Shown: positions 1-7,711, counted from the first letter of the stretch. The stretch is DNA of 33,136 nt from JBBEDC01 sp040881505 (GCA_040881505.1 JBBEDC010000026.1:1-33136), one strand, 5' to 3'. Translations and numbers: made by a program. The notes: a model not told the origin generated them from the letters alone.

Positions 1-313
1 AAGAAGCTTGTACCTGGTGAGGAATGGTGCCATCTTTCAGCTCAAGAGTAACCATTCGCTTTTCTGCTCTAGCCTGAGCTTTCTGGATCGCATCTTGAAC
101 ATCCCGGCTCTTACCAGTTCCAAATCCAACCTTACCGGCTCGATCACCAACTACCACGCTGGCTCGGAAACGGAAACGGCGACCACCTTTTACGACTCGA
201 ACAACGCGAGATACTTCGAGTACCTCGTGATCATACTGAGACTGTTTCAAATCTCCACGTCCGAAGCTGCGGCGTCGAGCGGGTCGTTTCATTTGTACTG
301 CTGCATCTGCCAT
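1..313 (-). CDS. rpsE: 30S ribosomal protein S5, N-terminal part (runs off window)
   Basis: S5 lies on the 30S subunit near the decoding site and mRNA entry. Reading leftward from the ATG at 313 gives about 104 residues, starting MADAAVQMKRPARRR. The double-stranded-RNA-binding-like S5 domain follows, with the stretch VVKGGRRFRFRASVVVGDRAG and then GKVGFGTGKSRDV. The gene is open at the left edge, so the C-terminal half is missing. It begins 15 nt after the rplR stop, as in the canonical spc order. Upstream there is only a weak purine stretch (GGTAGG) and no strong SD. Assignment is secure from the sequence of the S5 N-domain. Confidence 0.96.
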   Translation of the reverse strand, partial: MADAAVQMKRPARRRSFGRGDLKQSQYDHEVLEVSRVVRVVKGGRRFRFRASVVVGDRAGKVGFGTGKSRDVQDAIQKAQARAEKRMVTLELKDGTIPHQVQAS

Positions 314-328
314 ATCAAAAACCTACCG

Positions 329-661
329 TTAAAATTCAAGTCCACCTTCGCGCATCGCATCTGCGACTGCCTTGACGCGACCCTGGTATAAATACCCGCC
401 ACGATCAAACACGATCTGGGCAATTCCCTTTTCTTTAGCTTCCTGTGCGATCTGCTTGCCTACTTCCTGGGCTACTTCTACCTTGCTCTTACCAACTGCG
501 GAAACAGAGGCAGCTAACAGCGTCTGCCCGGCTACATCATCAATCAATTGCACCGTCAGCACGCGGTTACCGCGGAAGACAGACGCCCGAGGCCGAGCAG
601 CTGTTCCCTGCACGCGGGTTCGAATTCTTTGATGACGTTTTTTGCGATCAATGTGGTTCAT
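329..661 (-). CDS. rplR: 50S ribosomal protein L18
   Basis: L18 binds 5S rRNA and helps dock it on the 50S central protuberance. The chosen start gives MNHIDRKKRHQRIRTRV, the usual basic N-terminus, and the chain ends with the family signature YLYQGRVKAVADAMREGGLEF; about 110 residues is normal. An upstream in-frame ATG at 688 was rejected, because a near-perfect SD (AGGAGG) sits 7 nt before the ATG at 661, inside the last codons of rplF. This is the only clear SD in the ribosomal cluster, whose other genes largely lack one. It overlaps no neighbour (4 nt gap to rplF). Confidence 0.96.
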   Translation of the reverse strand: MNHIDRKKRHQRIRTRVQGTAARPRASVFRGNRVLTVQLIDDVAGQTLLAASVSAVGKSKVEVAQEVGKQIAQEAKEKGIAQIVFDRGGYLYQGRVKAVADAMREGGLEF

Positions 662-665
662 AGCA

Positions 666-1211
666 TTATCCTCCTGAAGCTCCAACAACCTTACCTACCT
701 TGCGACGAACCTTCTCGCCCACATAGCGGATTCCCTTACCCTTATACGGCTCAGGTGGTCGGACTTTACGAATATCAGCTGAAACCTGACCGACGAGATT
801 CGTATCAATCCCTTCAATCGTAATAACTTCCTTTTCAACCGTAAACGTAATTCCTTCAGGCGCTTTAATTAATACCGGATGCGAATATCCAACCGCGAGC
901 TCAATGTCTTTACCTTTTAAGTGAGCGCGATACCCAACTCCATGCAGCTCCAGCTGCTTCTTGAAACCTTCTTGGACGCCCAGAACCAGGTTCGCCAGGT
1001 TAGCGCGGTTAGTGCCCCACAGCGCCCCTGACTGTTTACTTTTGCGCACAACAGTACAGACCATCTCTCCGTCTTTGATTATTACGCCAATACCGGGATG
1101 GTAGGTATAGCTGAGCTCTCCCTTCGGTCCTTTCACGTGAACAGTACCGTCTTTATCTTCAACGGTAACGTTGCTGGGAAAGGGAATAGGTTGTTTTCCA
1201 ATACGTGACAT
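666..1211 (-). CDS. rplF: 50S ribosomal protein L6
   Basis: L6 sits near the factor-binding site and the sarcin-ricin loop on the 50S subunit. The protein starts MSRIGKQPIPF and carries two L6 repeats. The C-terminal repeat ends with the hallmark RKVRPPEPYKGKGIRY, which contacts 23S rRNA. About 181 residues is family-typical. The longer reading frame from 1232 overlaps the rpsH stop region and adds seven residues absent from the family, so the ATG at 1211 is preferred. It follows rpsH by 5 nt in the spc order. Confidence 0.97.
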   Translation of the reverse strand: MSRIGKQPIPFPSNVTVEDKDGTVHVKGPKGELSYTYHPGIGVIIKDGEMVCTVVRKSKQSGALWGTNRANLANLVLGVQEGFKKQLELHGVGYRAHLKGKDIELAVGYSHPVLIKAPEGITFTVEKEVITIEGIDTNLVGQVSADIRKVRPPEPYKGKGIRYVGEKVRRKVGKVVGASGG

Positions 1212-1216
1212 AGCAA

Positions 1217-1600
1217 TTACCAAATTGCGCAAATAAGTTCTCCACCCTTTTTCTGTTTGCGAGCTTTTGTTTCATCCATCAGTCCTTCTGATGTTGAGAT
1301 GATCACCATTCCATATCCCTGGTAATCAAATGGGATTTCATCGTGACTTGCATACCAGCGGCGGCCGGGCGTACTCAGGCGCTTCACGGCTGTAATCTTT
1401 GGGGTGCGCCCATCGTAATCCAGGGTCACCACCAGCTTGGCTCGAGGACTTTCCTGCAAACGAACATTGGCGATATATCCTTTCTCTTTCAGCATCTGCA
1501 GCAAACTATGTGAAAATTTCGAATACGGAACAGCAGCACGCTTTTTTCCAGCGCGTTGAGCGTTGACCAGGCTTGTTAATACATTTGCAACAGTATCCAT
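1217..1600 (-). CDS. rpsH: 30S ribosomal protein S8
   Basis: S8 binds helix 21 of 16S rRNA and is an early assembly protein; in many bacteria it also represses the spc operon. The start MDTVANVLTSLVNAQRAGKK matches the family's usual beginning, as do the two-domain body and the C-terminal STSEGLMDETKARKQKKGGE. At 127 residues it is near the usual 130. A longer in-frame extension to 1693 overlaps rpsN and is not used. The ATG is ten bases past the rpsN stop. Confidence 0.96.
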   Translation of the reverse strand: MDTVANVLTSLVNAQRAGKKRAAVPYSKFSHSLLQMLKEKGYIANVRLQESPRAKLVVTLDYDGRTPKITAVKRLSTPGRRWYASHDEIPFDYQGYGMVIISTSEGLMDETKARKQKKGGELICAIW

Positions 1601-1610
1601 ATCAGTGTGA

Positions 1611-1796
1611 TTACCAAGAAGACTTACGAATGCCTGGGATATTTCCCTCTTCAGCATTCTCCCGGAAACAAATACGACAGAGTCCAAAATCACCTAGATA
1701 TCCGCGCGGTCGACCGCACATCTGGCAGCGTCGAACTATCCGAGTGGAGAACTTGGGCTTTTTGTTTGCTTTAGCGATTTTGGATGTCTTAGCCAT
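1611..1796 (-). CDS. rpsN: 30S ribosomal protein S14, zinc-binding type
   Basis: S14 belongs to the 30S head. This is the short, zinc-binding form: 61 residues with CQMC near residues 24-27 and CRIC near 40-43, which together give the four cysteine ligands, and the C-terminus PGIRKSSW typical of the family. The zinc-free long form lacks these pairs. It lies between rplE and rpsH. The gap to rplE is about 35 nt, unusually wide for this cluster, and holds a promoter-like pair. No SD precedes the ATG. Confidence 0.97.
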   Translation of the reverse strand: MAKTSKIAKANKKPKFSTRIVRRCQMCGRPRGYLGDFGLCRICFRENAEEGNIPGIRKSSW

Positions 1797-1807
1797 AATG
1801 AAGTTAC

Positions 1808-1835
1808 AGAATACTTTAAATCAGCGAAAAATCAA
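1808..1835 (-). promoter_or_regulatory. Possible internal promoter before rpsN
   Basis: On the minus strand a TTGATT box and a TATTCT box are separated by 16 nt. The -35 overlaps the rplE stop codon, and the -10 lies 11 nt before the rpsN ATG. The expected start of transcription is only a few bases before the start codon. It sits in one of the two unusually wide intergenic gaps of the cluster. This is a consensus match only. Confidence 0.4.
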
Positions 1836-2419
1836 GCTTTTGCCTTAGTTTTCTTACGCCCAGGGGTAACCAATACCTCCTCTTGCTCTTGTCCTTCTTC
1901 CTGAAATGGGAAGCCAAGAGCGGAAAACAGCTGCCTGCCTGCCTCAGTTTCAGTCGCTGAGCTGACAAATGTCACCTCGACACCGAAGAAAACATCGGTT
2001 TTCTCGGTATGGATTTCTGGAAAGGCCAAGTGCTCACGCAAGCCGACGCTGAGATTTCCCTGTTTATCCATGCTAGTTCGTCGCAGTCCGCGAAAATCAC
2101 GAACACGAGGTAGTGTGATGTTTACAAACCGATCCACAAAGTCTTCCATGCGTCTACCACGCAGCGTCACTCGGTATCCCACCAGATTACCTTCTCGAAC
2201 ATTAAACCCAGCCACGGCCTTGCGAGCGCGTCGTGGATGAGGCTTCTGGCCAGTGATTGCGGCGATATCCCGCTCAACTGCTTCCACATATTGTTTGTTG
2301 TCTCGGTTCTTTCCCACACCAACACTTACCACAACTTTGGTAATGTGCGGAACGGCATGAACGTTATCGACGTTCATCTTTTCCATCAGCTTCTTGTAGG
2401 TTGTATCAAACTTACTCAT
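1832..2419 (-). CDS. rplE: 50S ribosomal protein L5
   Basis: L5 binds 5S rRNA and forms a bridge to the 30S head. From MSKFDTTYKKLMEKMNV the chain carries the L5 hallmarks TGQKPHPRRARKAVAGFNVREG and VNITLPRVRDFRGL. About 195 residues is longer than the usual 179 or so: the last twenty (rich in E, Q and K) form a charged tail beyond the conserved domain. A TTG four codons upstream is in frame, but its spacing to the nearest GAGG is poor, so the ATG at 2419 is used. It starts 4 nt past the rplX stop. Confidence 0.95.
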   Translation of the reverse strand: MSKFDTTYKKLMEKMNVDNVHAVPHITKVVVSVGVGKNRDNKQYVEAVERDIAAITGQKPHPRRARKAVAGFNVREGNLVGYRVTLRGRRMEDFVDRFVNITLPRVRDFRGLRRTSMDKQGNLSVGLREHLAFPEIHTEKTDVFFGVEVTFVSSATETEAGRQLFSALGFPFQEEGQEQEEVLVTPGRKKTKAKA

Positions 2420-2423
2420 AGGA

Positions 2424-2753
2424 TTAATCAATTACCTCGCCTGAAGTACGAGCCACGCGTTGGCGCTTGTTGTTTTCTCGCGTAATGCGGATGCGTGTGC
2501 CTTTTTTCGTTTGAGGATCAATAAGCTGAACATTTGAAACATGAATTGGAGCGGCAACGCTAACGCGCTGACCCTTTGCTCCAGCTTTACGAGCGCGAAC
2601 ATGCTTTTTCACCATGTTTATACCTTCAACAACAACTCGGTCGCGTAGAGGCAGTACAGCCATAACTTTGCCTTTTTTGCCGCGGTCTTTTCCGGTTAGT
2701 ATTCGAACCGTATCGCCCTGCTTAATCTTCATTTTTGGAATTGATTGACTCAT
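2424..2753 (-). CDS. rplX: 50S ribosomal protein L24
   Basis: L24 is an assembly-initiating protein that binds the 5' region of 23S rRNA. The KOW motif is clear near the N-terminus: KIKQGDTVRILTGKDRGKKG followed by KVMAVLP. The family stretch VVEGINMVKKHVR comes next. Its 109 residues are normal. It sits between rplN and rplE with gaps of a few bases, as in the canonical order. No SD is visible; the start context is TTCTATG. Confidence 0.96.
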   Translation of the reverse strand: MSQSIPKMKIKQGDTVRILTGKDRGKKGKVMAVLPLRDRVVVEGINMVKKHVRARKAGAKGQRVSVAAPIHVSNVQLIDPQTKKGTRIRITRENNKRQRVARTSGEVID

Positions 2754-2757
2754 AGAA

Positions 2758-3129
2758 TTACCAGACTTCTGGGGCTAACGATACAATTTTCTGATATCCG
2801 CGATTACGAACTTCCCGGGCAATAGGGCCGAACACGCGGGTGCCTACCGGTTCCTTCGTCTCCTTGTTCACAACTACCGCCGCATTATCATCGAATCGAA
2901 TCGCTGATCCGTCTTCGCGCTTCTGTTCTTTGCGGGATCGAACTACCACCGCTCGCACTACCTCACTCTTTTTCACGGTGCCGCGAGGTTCAGCCACCTT
3001 CACGCTGGCAACAACAACGTCTCCAATATATGCATACCGGCGTCCGGTATTGCCGAGTACGCGAATAACCTGCAGAAGCTTGGCTCCAGAGTTATCAGCG
3101 ACTATTAACATTGTTCGTTCGTGAATCAT
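2758..3129 (-). CDS. rplN: 50S ribosomal protein L14
   Basis: L14 lies at the subunit interface and forms bridges to 16S rRNA. The whole protein is recognisable: LIVADNSGAKLLQVIRVLG at the N-terminus, the basic DVVVASVKVAEPRGTVKKSE loop, and the C-terminal FGPIAREVRN..YQKIVSLAPEVW. At 123 residues it matches the family's usual length. It starts 6 nt after the rpsQ stop with no visible SD. Confidence 0.97.
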   Translation of the reverse strand: MIHERTMLIVADNSGAKLLQVIRVLGNTGRRYAYIGDVVVASVKVAEPRGTVKKSEVVRAVVVRSRKEQKREDGSAIRFDDNAAVVVNKETKEPVGTRVFGPIAREVRNRGYQKIVSLAPEVW

Positions 3130-3135
3130 ATAGTA

Positions 3136-3423
3136 TTACTTGCTTTTCTTGGCTGCCTTATCATTCTTAATAGCTACCAATACCCAGCGTTTGCGAGCTG
3201 ATAGAGGCCGGCTTTCCTGGATGGTGACCATATCCCCTTCCTTAGCCTGCTCTTTTGGGTCATGTACCAGATACCGCTTCGTGCGCTTGATGCTCTTGCG
3301 ATAGATTGGATGCTGCATGACAGTAGCGGTCTGAACGTTGATCGTCTTATTTCCCGAACGACGCACAACCACGCCTTCTAGGAGGCGTTTCTTGCTTGTT
3401 CGGTTGGTATCTGCTTTAGCCAT
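3136..3423 (-). CDS. rpsQ: 30S ribosomal protein S17
   Basis: S17 binds the 5' domain of 16S rRNA. The OB-fold signature is present: LLEGVVVRRSGNKTINVQTA, then VHDPKEQAKEGDMVTIQESR and PLSARKRWVLVAI. Length (95) is slightly above the usual 80-90 because of a short lysine-rich tail. It lies 37 nt after rpmC. That gap contains a strong -35/-10 pair 8 nt before the ATG, so rpsQ can probably also be transcribed without a leader. Confidence 0.96.
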   Translation of the reverse strand: MAKADTNRTSKKRLLEGVVVRRSGNKTINVQTATVMQHPIYRKSIKRTKRYLVHDPKEQAKEGDMVTIQESRPLSARKRWVLVAIKNDKAAKKSK

Positions 3424-3431
3424 AAGTGCTG

Positions 3432-3460
3432 ATTATATAAATATCCTTACCTTTTGCAAA
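3432..3460 (-). promoter_or_regulatory. Internal promoter before rpsQ (leaderless spacing)
   Basis: The minus strand reads TTTGCA, 17 nt, then a perfect TATAAT, with the rpsQ ATG 8 nt beyond the -10. Transcription would start at about the start codon. The pair fills the otherwise unexplained 37-nt gap between rpmC and rpsQ, where most neighbours are separated by 2-14 nt. Confidence 0.6.
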
Positions 3461-3655
3461 TTATTCGCTTTCTATCTGAGCTTTGAGAGCTGTCTGCATC
3501 CGGGCGATATCCCGTTTGAGTGCCCGCAGCTTGCGATAGTTTCCTTCTTTACCAGAGAGTACTTCATCCTTCGTCGCGTAATATGACGACTGAGCCTCGG
3601 TTAAACGAGTCTGAAGTTCTGTCTTTGATAACTGTGTAATCTCTTCGTATTTCAT
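3461..3655 (-). CDS. rpmC: 50S ribosomal protein L29
   Basis: L29 is a small two-helix protein at the polypeptide exit tunnel, near the docking site of SRP and trigger factor. The 64 residues form the expected helical hairpin, with the family stretch NYRKLRALKRDIARMQTAL in the second helix. Length is normal. It follows rplP by 4 nt, and its start context is CCCTATG with no SD. Identity is supported by size, composition, the motif and position between rplP and rpsQ. Confidence 0.93.
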   Translation of the reverse strand: MKYEEITQLSKTELQTRLTEAQSSYYATKDEVLSGKEGNYRKLRALKRDIARMQTALKAQIESE

Positions 3656-3659
3656 AGGG

Positions 3660-4073
3660 CTAAACGTGATTTCGCTTTATAAACGAAGTCTTCATCGGCA
3701 TTTTGTGAGCCGCCAGACGCATTGCCTCACGAGCTGTTGATTCATCAACACCATCGATTTCAAACAATACGCGCCCACGGCGCACAGAAGCTACGAAGTG
3801 ATCGACGGCTCCCTTGCCTTTACCCATCGGTACCTCAGCACCCTTCTTTGTAATCGGCTTGTCCGGAAACACCCGGATCCAAATCTTACCGCTGCGCTTA
3901 GCGTATCGAGTCATAGCTCGCCGAGCAGCTTCAATCTGACGAGCGCTTACCCAGCGTGATTCCAATGCCTTCAATCCATACTGACCAAAATCAAGCGTCA
4001 GCGCACCCTTGGAGACGCCAGTGACGCGTCCTTTCTGGTGTTTACGGTGTTTTACTTTTCGAGGAATCAACAT
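3660..4073 (-). CDS. rplP: 50S ribosomal protein L16
   Basis: L16 organises the A-site tRNA region of the 50S subunit. The N-terminus MLIPRKVKHRKHQKGRVTG and the later GKIWIRVFPDKPITKKGAEVP and MGKGKGAVD stretches are diagnostic. Its 137 residues are normal. It sits between rpsC and rpmC as in the canonical S10 cluster, 6 nt after the rpsC stop. Confidence 0.97.
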   Translation of the reverse strand: MLIPRKVKHRKHQKGRVTGVSKGALTLDFGQYGLKALESRWVSARQIEAARRAMTRYAKRSGKIWIRVFPDKPITKKGAEVPMGKGKGAVDHFVASVRRGRVLFEIDGVDESTAREAMRLAAHKMPMKTSFIKRNHV

Positions 4074-4079
4074 AGCCGG

Positions 4080-4853
4080 TTATTTACCTTTCGTTTCAAC
4101 TCCAACAGCGGGAGCCTTGGTTACCTTCTCTGCCAATGACTTACGGCGGCGTGCTGCCGGACGACGAGTCTTGCGAGGTTGCTGAACTGCTGGTTGTTCT
4201 CCTTCTTCATTAGTTACCCCCAAATCACCGCGATTAATCCATACTTTTACGCCAATTGTTCCAAACGTGGTAAAAGCAGTCTTGCTCGCATACGAAATAT
4301 CAGCTCGGAATGTATGCAGCGGCACATTTCCTTCCGCCAGCCACTCTGTACGAGCAATTTCTGCACCGTTGAGTCGTCCGGCCATGGCGATACGAACACC
4401 CTTCGCTCCAGCCTGCATGCTGCGCTGAATAGTTTGCTTTAAAATACGGCGGAATGGCATACGGCGCTCAAGCTGATCAACAACCTGCGTAGCAACTGCA
4501 GCGGCATCAGTATCTGGATTTAATACTTCCTGGACGTTAATACGAACTCGCATCTGCGGCCCAAGAATTGCCTTCAAGTCTTTCTGGATCTTCTCAATTC
4601 CTGATCCGCCTCGCCCAATCACAACTGCTGGCCGGGACGAATGAATAGTCAATACGGTTTCTCGCGGCTGCCGAGCCACTTCCACCCGAGAGATTGAGGC
4701 TTGTCGCATCTGCCGAGTAAGGTAGCGGCGGATCTTCAAATCCTGCAACAGCTTACTGCGAAAATCTTCCGCTTTGTCAGCAAACCAGCGAGCATCCCAG
4801 TTATGGGTGATGTTCCCGACACGCAATATCTTTGGATTTGTTTTTCGTCCCAT
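4080..4853 (-). CDS. rpsC: 30S ribosomal protein S3
   Basis: S3 is part of the mRNA entry tunnel and its helicase activity. The N-terminal MGRKTNPKILRVG and the type II KH domain with the GRGG loop (VVIGRGGSGIEKIQKDL, about residues 77-93) are clear. The C-terminal domain follows, with GVRIAMAGRLNGAEIARTEW and GTIGVKVWI. The last 45 or so residues form an Ala/Arg/Lys-rich tail. At 257 residues it is a little longer than the E. coli protein (233) because of that tail. It starts 14 nt after rplV with no SD. Confidence 0.97.
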   Translation of the reverse strand: MGRKTNPKILRVGNITHNWDARWFADKAEDFRSKLLQDLKIRRYLTRQMRQASISRVEVARQPRETVLTIHSSRPAVVIGRGGSGIEKIQKDLKAILGPQMRVRINVQEVLNPDTDAAAVATQVVDQLERRMPFRRILKQTIQRSMQAGAKGVRIAMAGRLNGAEIARTEWLAEGNVPLHTFRADISYASKTAFTTFGTIGVKVWINRGDLGVTNEEGEQPAVQQPRKTRRPAARRRKSLAEKVTKAPAVGVETKGK

Positions 4854-4867
4854 AGGTATATGTAAAA

Positions 4868-5476
4868 TTAGCCAATACTCTTACGGCGGTGGGTCTTTTT
4901 CTTATCCCCGCCCTGCTGAATCATTTTGTTTTTCTGAAATACTTCGAATTCCGCCTTATCCTTCACCGTTTCAACCGATCGTTCACCTTCAGTTGGATTC
5001 TTTTCATCTTCAGGCTTAGTCTTCGTTTCCTTTTCCTGTTCTTTCTTCTCTTCAGCCTGAGCCTTTGCTTCCTGCTTTACGTACTCATCAGCCGAGACTG
5101 TTTTTACAGCTGCGACCTTCTTAGCAACAGGCTTTTTAGCCTGAGCTTCTCCGTCGACAATAACGGTAATGTGCGCATTGCGCTTTAAAATAGGTTTAGC
5201 CATACCCTTGGCTGCTGGTCGCCAGCGCTTCATAACTAACCCTTCATCAATTCGAATTTCAGCCACCGTTAGACTCTCCTGGGTTAAGTGATGGTTATTC
5301 ATTGCGTTGGCCATCGCACTTTTCAGAGTAGATAGCAAAAGTTCAGGCCCTTTTCCAGGCATAAATTTCAGCTGACTTTCAGCTGCCTGAGCCTTCATGC
5401 CGCATAGCAGATGAGCCAGCGGACGAATTTTCCGCGGAGCCATGCGTGCATTCTTATGGATAGCCTTAACTTTCAT
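4868..5476 (-). CDS. rplV: 50S ribosomal protein L22 with long charged C-terminal extension
   Basis: L22 lines the exit tunnel with its beta hairpin. Residues 1 to about 110 are ordinary L22: APRKIRPLAHLLCGMKAQAA, then LTVAEIRIDEGLVMKRWRP and AKGMAKPILKRNAHITVIV. The remaining 90 or so residues form a low-complexity K/E-rich stretch that ends in a basic patch (KKKTHRRKSIG). At 202 residues it is nearly twice the usual 110-115. The reading frame has no break and the tail runs straight into the stop 14 nt before rpsC, so it is part of the gene. Long L22 tails are, to my recollection, common in CPR genomes. Confidence 0.95.
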   Translation of the reverse strand: MKVKAIHKNARMAPRKIRPLAHLLCGMKAQAAESQLKFMPGKGPELLLSTLKSAMANAMNNHHLTQESLTVAEIRIDEGLVMKRWRPAAKGMAKPILKRNAHITVIVDGEAQAKKPVAKKVAAVKTVSADEYVKQEAKAQAEEKKEQEKETKTKPEDEKNPTEGERSVETVKDKAEFEVFQKNKMIQQGGDKKKTHRRKSIG

Positions 5477-5479
5477 AGG

Positions 5480-5782
5480 TTATTTCTTAGGTCCAGCAGC
5501 CGCTGCAGCTTCTGCTTCTTTCTGCAACTTACCGCCGTGACGAACGAATTTACGGGTTGGAGAAAATTCTCCCAGCTTATGTCCAACCATATCTTCTGTT
5601 ACAACAACTTCAATATGTTCACGTCCGTTGTGAACGCCAAAGCGAAAGCCCACCATCTCCGGGAAAATAGTTGAGCGACGAGACCACGTCTTGATCACCG
5701 TACGGTCGCCAGCCCGAAGCTTCTGCACTTTCTTGAGCAGCTTAGGGTCAATATATGGTTCTTTCTTAAGTGATCGGGCCAT
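5480..5782 (-). CDS. rpsS: 30S ribosomal protein S19
   Basis: S19 sits in the 30S head next to S13 and touches the A-site finger. MARSLKKEPYIDPKLLKKV, TWSRRSTIFPEMVGFRFGVH and MVGHKLGEFSPTRKFVRH are family-diagnostic. At 100 residues it is slightly long because of an Ala-rich C-terminal tail. It follows rplB by only 2 nt, and its start context is AACTATG. Confidence 0.97.
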   Translation of the reverse strand: MARSLKKEPYIDPKLLKKVQKLRAGDRTVIKTWSRRSTIFPEMVGFRFGVHNGREHIEVVVTEDMVGHKLGEFSPTRKFVRHGGKLQKEAEAAAAAGPKK

Positions 5783-5784
5783 AG

Positions 5785-6627
5785 TTACTTACGCTTCTTA
5801 GACGTGCGACGGTTAAGTATGAGATGATTTGAGTATTTATTACGCTGCCGAGTCTTAACACCCAATGCAGGCTTCCCCCATTTTGTTTTCGGGCGCTTTA
5901 AGCCGATTGGCTGTGCACCTTCACCACCGCCATGAGGATGATCGACAGGATTCATTGCCTTACCGCGCACTTGCGGTCTGCGCCCCATCCGGCGGCTTCG
6001 TCCAGCCGAACCTATTCGTGCCAGTCGGTGATCCGGATTACTGACCTTGCCCAGTGTTGCATACGCTTCTTTGGGAATCAAGCGGATCTCGCCTGATGGC
6101 ATCTTTAACTGGGCGTATTCGTCTTGCGTGTCCATCAAGATACCGTAGGAGCCAGCTGCCCGGAACAGTTTTCCGCCTCGGCCGGGAGCAAGTTCGACAT
6201 TAAATACTTCAAGACCAGGGGTGATGTGTTGCAGCTGCATGCGGTTGCCTACTTTTTCCGGTGCATGCTCTTTGGTTACTACTTCCTGTCCAACCTTAGC
6301 GCCTTCCCAGGCTAGCACATAGCGACGCTCGCCATCTTTGTAGAGCATTAGGGCAATAAAGGCGGAGCGGTTTGGATCATACTCAATTGCTTCAATCCGA
6401 GCCGGTACCTCTAGCTTTGTTTGCCCGAAATCAACAACGCGAGCTAGCTTCTTCGCTCCCCCGCCCCTGTGTCGTATAGTAATTTTTCCGGCTGATCCTC
6501 GTCCGGAGATCCGCTTGCGGCCATGTACGAGCGCCTTATGGGGAGCCTTGCGCGTTAAGTCCGATCGATCAACAATCGATGAGTTCTTGCGAGCAGCCCT
6601 ATTCTTCTTGTATACCTTGATCGGCAT
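5785..6627 (-). CDS. rplB: 50S ribosomal protein L2
   Basis: L2 is needed for subunit association and peptidyl transfer. The chain shows GRGSAGKITIRHRGGG near the N-terminus, the SH3-like middle domain, and the VDHPHGGGEGAQPIG loop whose histidine lies near the peptidyl-transferase centre. The C-terminus ends RRTSKKRK. Its 280 residues match the usual 275 or so. The coding sequence is uninterrupted and the neighbours are rplW and rpsS. Confidence 0.98.
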   Translation of the reverse strand: MPIKVYKKNRAARKNSSIVDRSDLTRKAPHKALVHGRKRISGRGSAGKITIRHRGGGAKKLARVVDFGQTKLEVPARIEAIEYDPNRSAFIALMLYKDGERRYVLAWEGAKVGQEVVTKEHAPEKVGNRMQLQHITPGLEVFNVELAPGRGGKLFRAAGSYGILMDTQDEYAQLKMPSGEIRLIPKEAYATLGKVSNPDHRLARIGSAGRSRRMGRRPQVRGKAMNPVDHPHGGGEGAQPIGLKRPKTKWGKPALGVKTRQRNKYSNHLILNRRTSKKRK

Positions 6628-6631
6628 AGGA

Positions 6632-7036
6632 TTACGTCTTTGAGATTAAGGACTGAATATCTTTCACTTTCACGAACGCCTTTTTCCAGTGATTGGTGCG
6701 TCCCTTTGTTGCACCGCGACGTCTCGTCTTCGGTGTCATGCGAGCTGTGCGAATCGCCAGCGGCTTCTGTCCGAACTCATCTTCAATCGCAGATGCGATT
6801 TGCGGCTTGGTCGCATCAGGCTTTACACGAATAACGAGCGTGTCGTGTCCTTGTAACTCAATGGTCTTTTCAGTAATGATCGGCTGCATGCCAAGTCGGC
6901 CAGCAATGACCGAAGCGGTCGCCTGAGCTTTGGCTTTCTTCGTTTTCTTAAGCGGCGCAGCTTTCTTAGCCGGCTTCTTATCAGTATCAGCCGTTTCGCG
7001 CTTGAGTATTTTTTTAGAGAGAGAAAGTAATGACAT
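6632..7036 (-). CDS. rplW: 50S ribosomal protein L23 with basic N-terminal extension
   Basis: L23 rims the exit tunnel and is the docking site for trigger factor and SRP. The conserved domain runs from about residue 50 (GMQPIITEKTIELQGHD, then VIRVKPDATKPQIASAIEDEFG). It ends with the RRGATKGRTNHWKKAFV stretch that binds 23S rRNA. The first 45 or so residues are a Lys/Ala-rich extension (KKPAKKAAPLKKTKKAKA) not present in the core family, making 134 residues against the usual 95-100. It starts 6 nt after rplD. Confidence 0.94.
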   Translation of the reverse strand: MSLLSLSKKILKRETADTDKKPAKKAAPLKKTKKAKAQATASVIAGRLGMQPIITEKTIELQGHDTLVIRVKPDATKPQIASAIEDEFGQKPLAIRTARMTPKTRRRGATKGRTNHWKKAFVKVKDIQSLISKT

Positions 7037-7042
7037 AGCGTA

Positions 7043-7711
7043 TTAAGCAGTTTTGGAAGTAATTCCAGTTCGGGATTCAAGTGTAGCCAGAGCATCCTGG
7101 TCTACCCACACAGTATTTGCTTCAACGATATCGCGAGGCATTACAATATGAGCACTCACTACTTTCACTCCAGGAACATTTCGCGTTACCCGCGTCAGTT
7201 CCTTATGCGATTCATCGATAACGATCACAATACCTGAAGCAAGAGTAGTTTGTTCAACAAACTCCTTTGTTTTTGTTGGAAGCTTATCCAACTTAAGCAG
7301 CTCCAGCGTTCCGGCAGTAACATGAGCCGCAAAAGCTCCAGCCAATGCCTGGCCTCGCTCTTTTACAGGAGGAGTAACAACTCGCTCTTTGCGAGATCGA
7401 GGACCAAAGGTGGTACCGCCACCAACCCATAATGGAGAACGGCTGGATCCATGACGTGATCGTCCAGTTCCTTTTTGCTTCCACGGCTTTCGGCCTCCAC
7501 CGCGCACTTCGGCTCGTTCCTTTGTGTGAGCCCGACGGACTCGCGCTCGTCGACGCGCAATATGTACCACTCGAGCAACAGTCTCAAGAGAAACACGGGC
7601 TTGAAAAAAAGCCGGTGCGTCTACACTGCTTCCAGTATCCTTACCGAGAGTTCGAACAGTAAGCTTTGGAGTAACTGCTGCTTTCTTTTTAGTTGTTGGT
7701 GTAGCAGTCAT
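7043..7711 (-). CDS. rplD: 50S ribosomal protein L4
   Basis: L4 reaches into the exit tunnel and, in E. coli, represses the S10 operon. The tunnel loop is clear: AEVRGGGRKPWKQKGTGRSR followed by HGSSRSPLWVGGGTTFGP. The Rossmann-like C-domain follows, with GVKVVSAHIVMPRDIVEANT. At 222 residues it is within the normal range; an N-terminal Lys/Thr-rich stretch replaces part of the usual start. It begins 4 nt after the rplC stop. Confidence 0.96.
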   Translation of the reverse strand: MTATPTTKKKAAVTPKLTVRTLGKDTGSSVDAPAFFQARVSLETVARVVHIARRRARVRRAHTKERAEVRGGGRKPWKQKGTGRSRHGSSRSPLWVGGGTTFGPRSRKERVVTPPVKERGQALAGAFAAHVTAGTLELLKLDKLPTKTKEFVEQTTLASGIVIVIDESHKELTRVTRNVPGVKVVSAHIVMPRDIVEANTVWVDQDALATLESRTGITSKTA

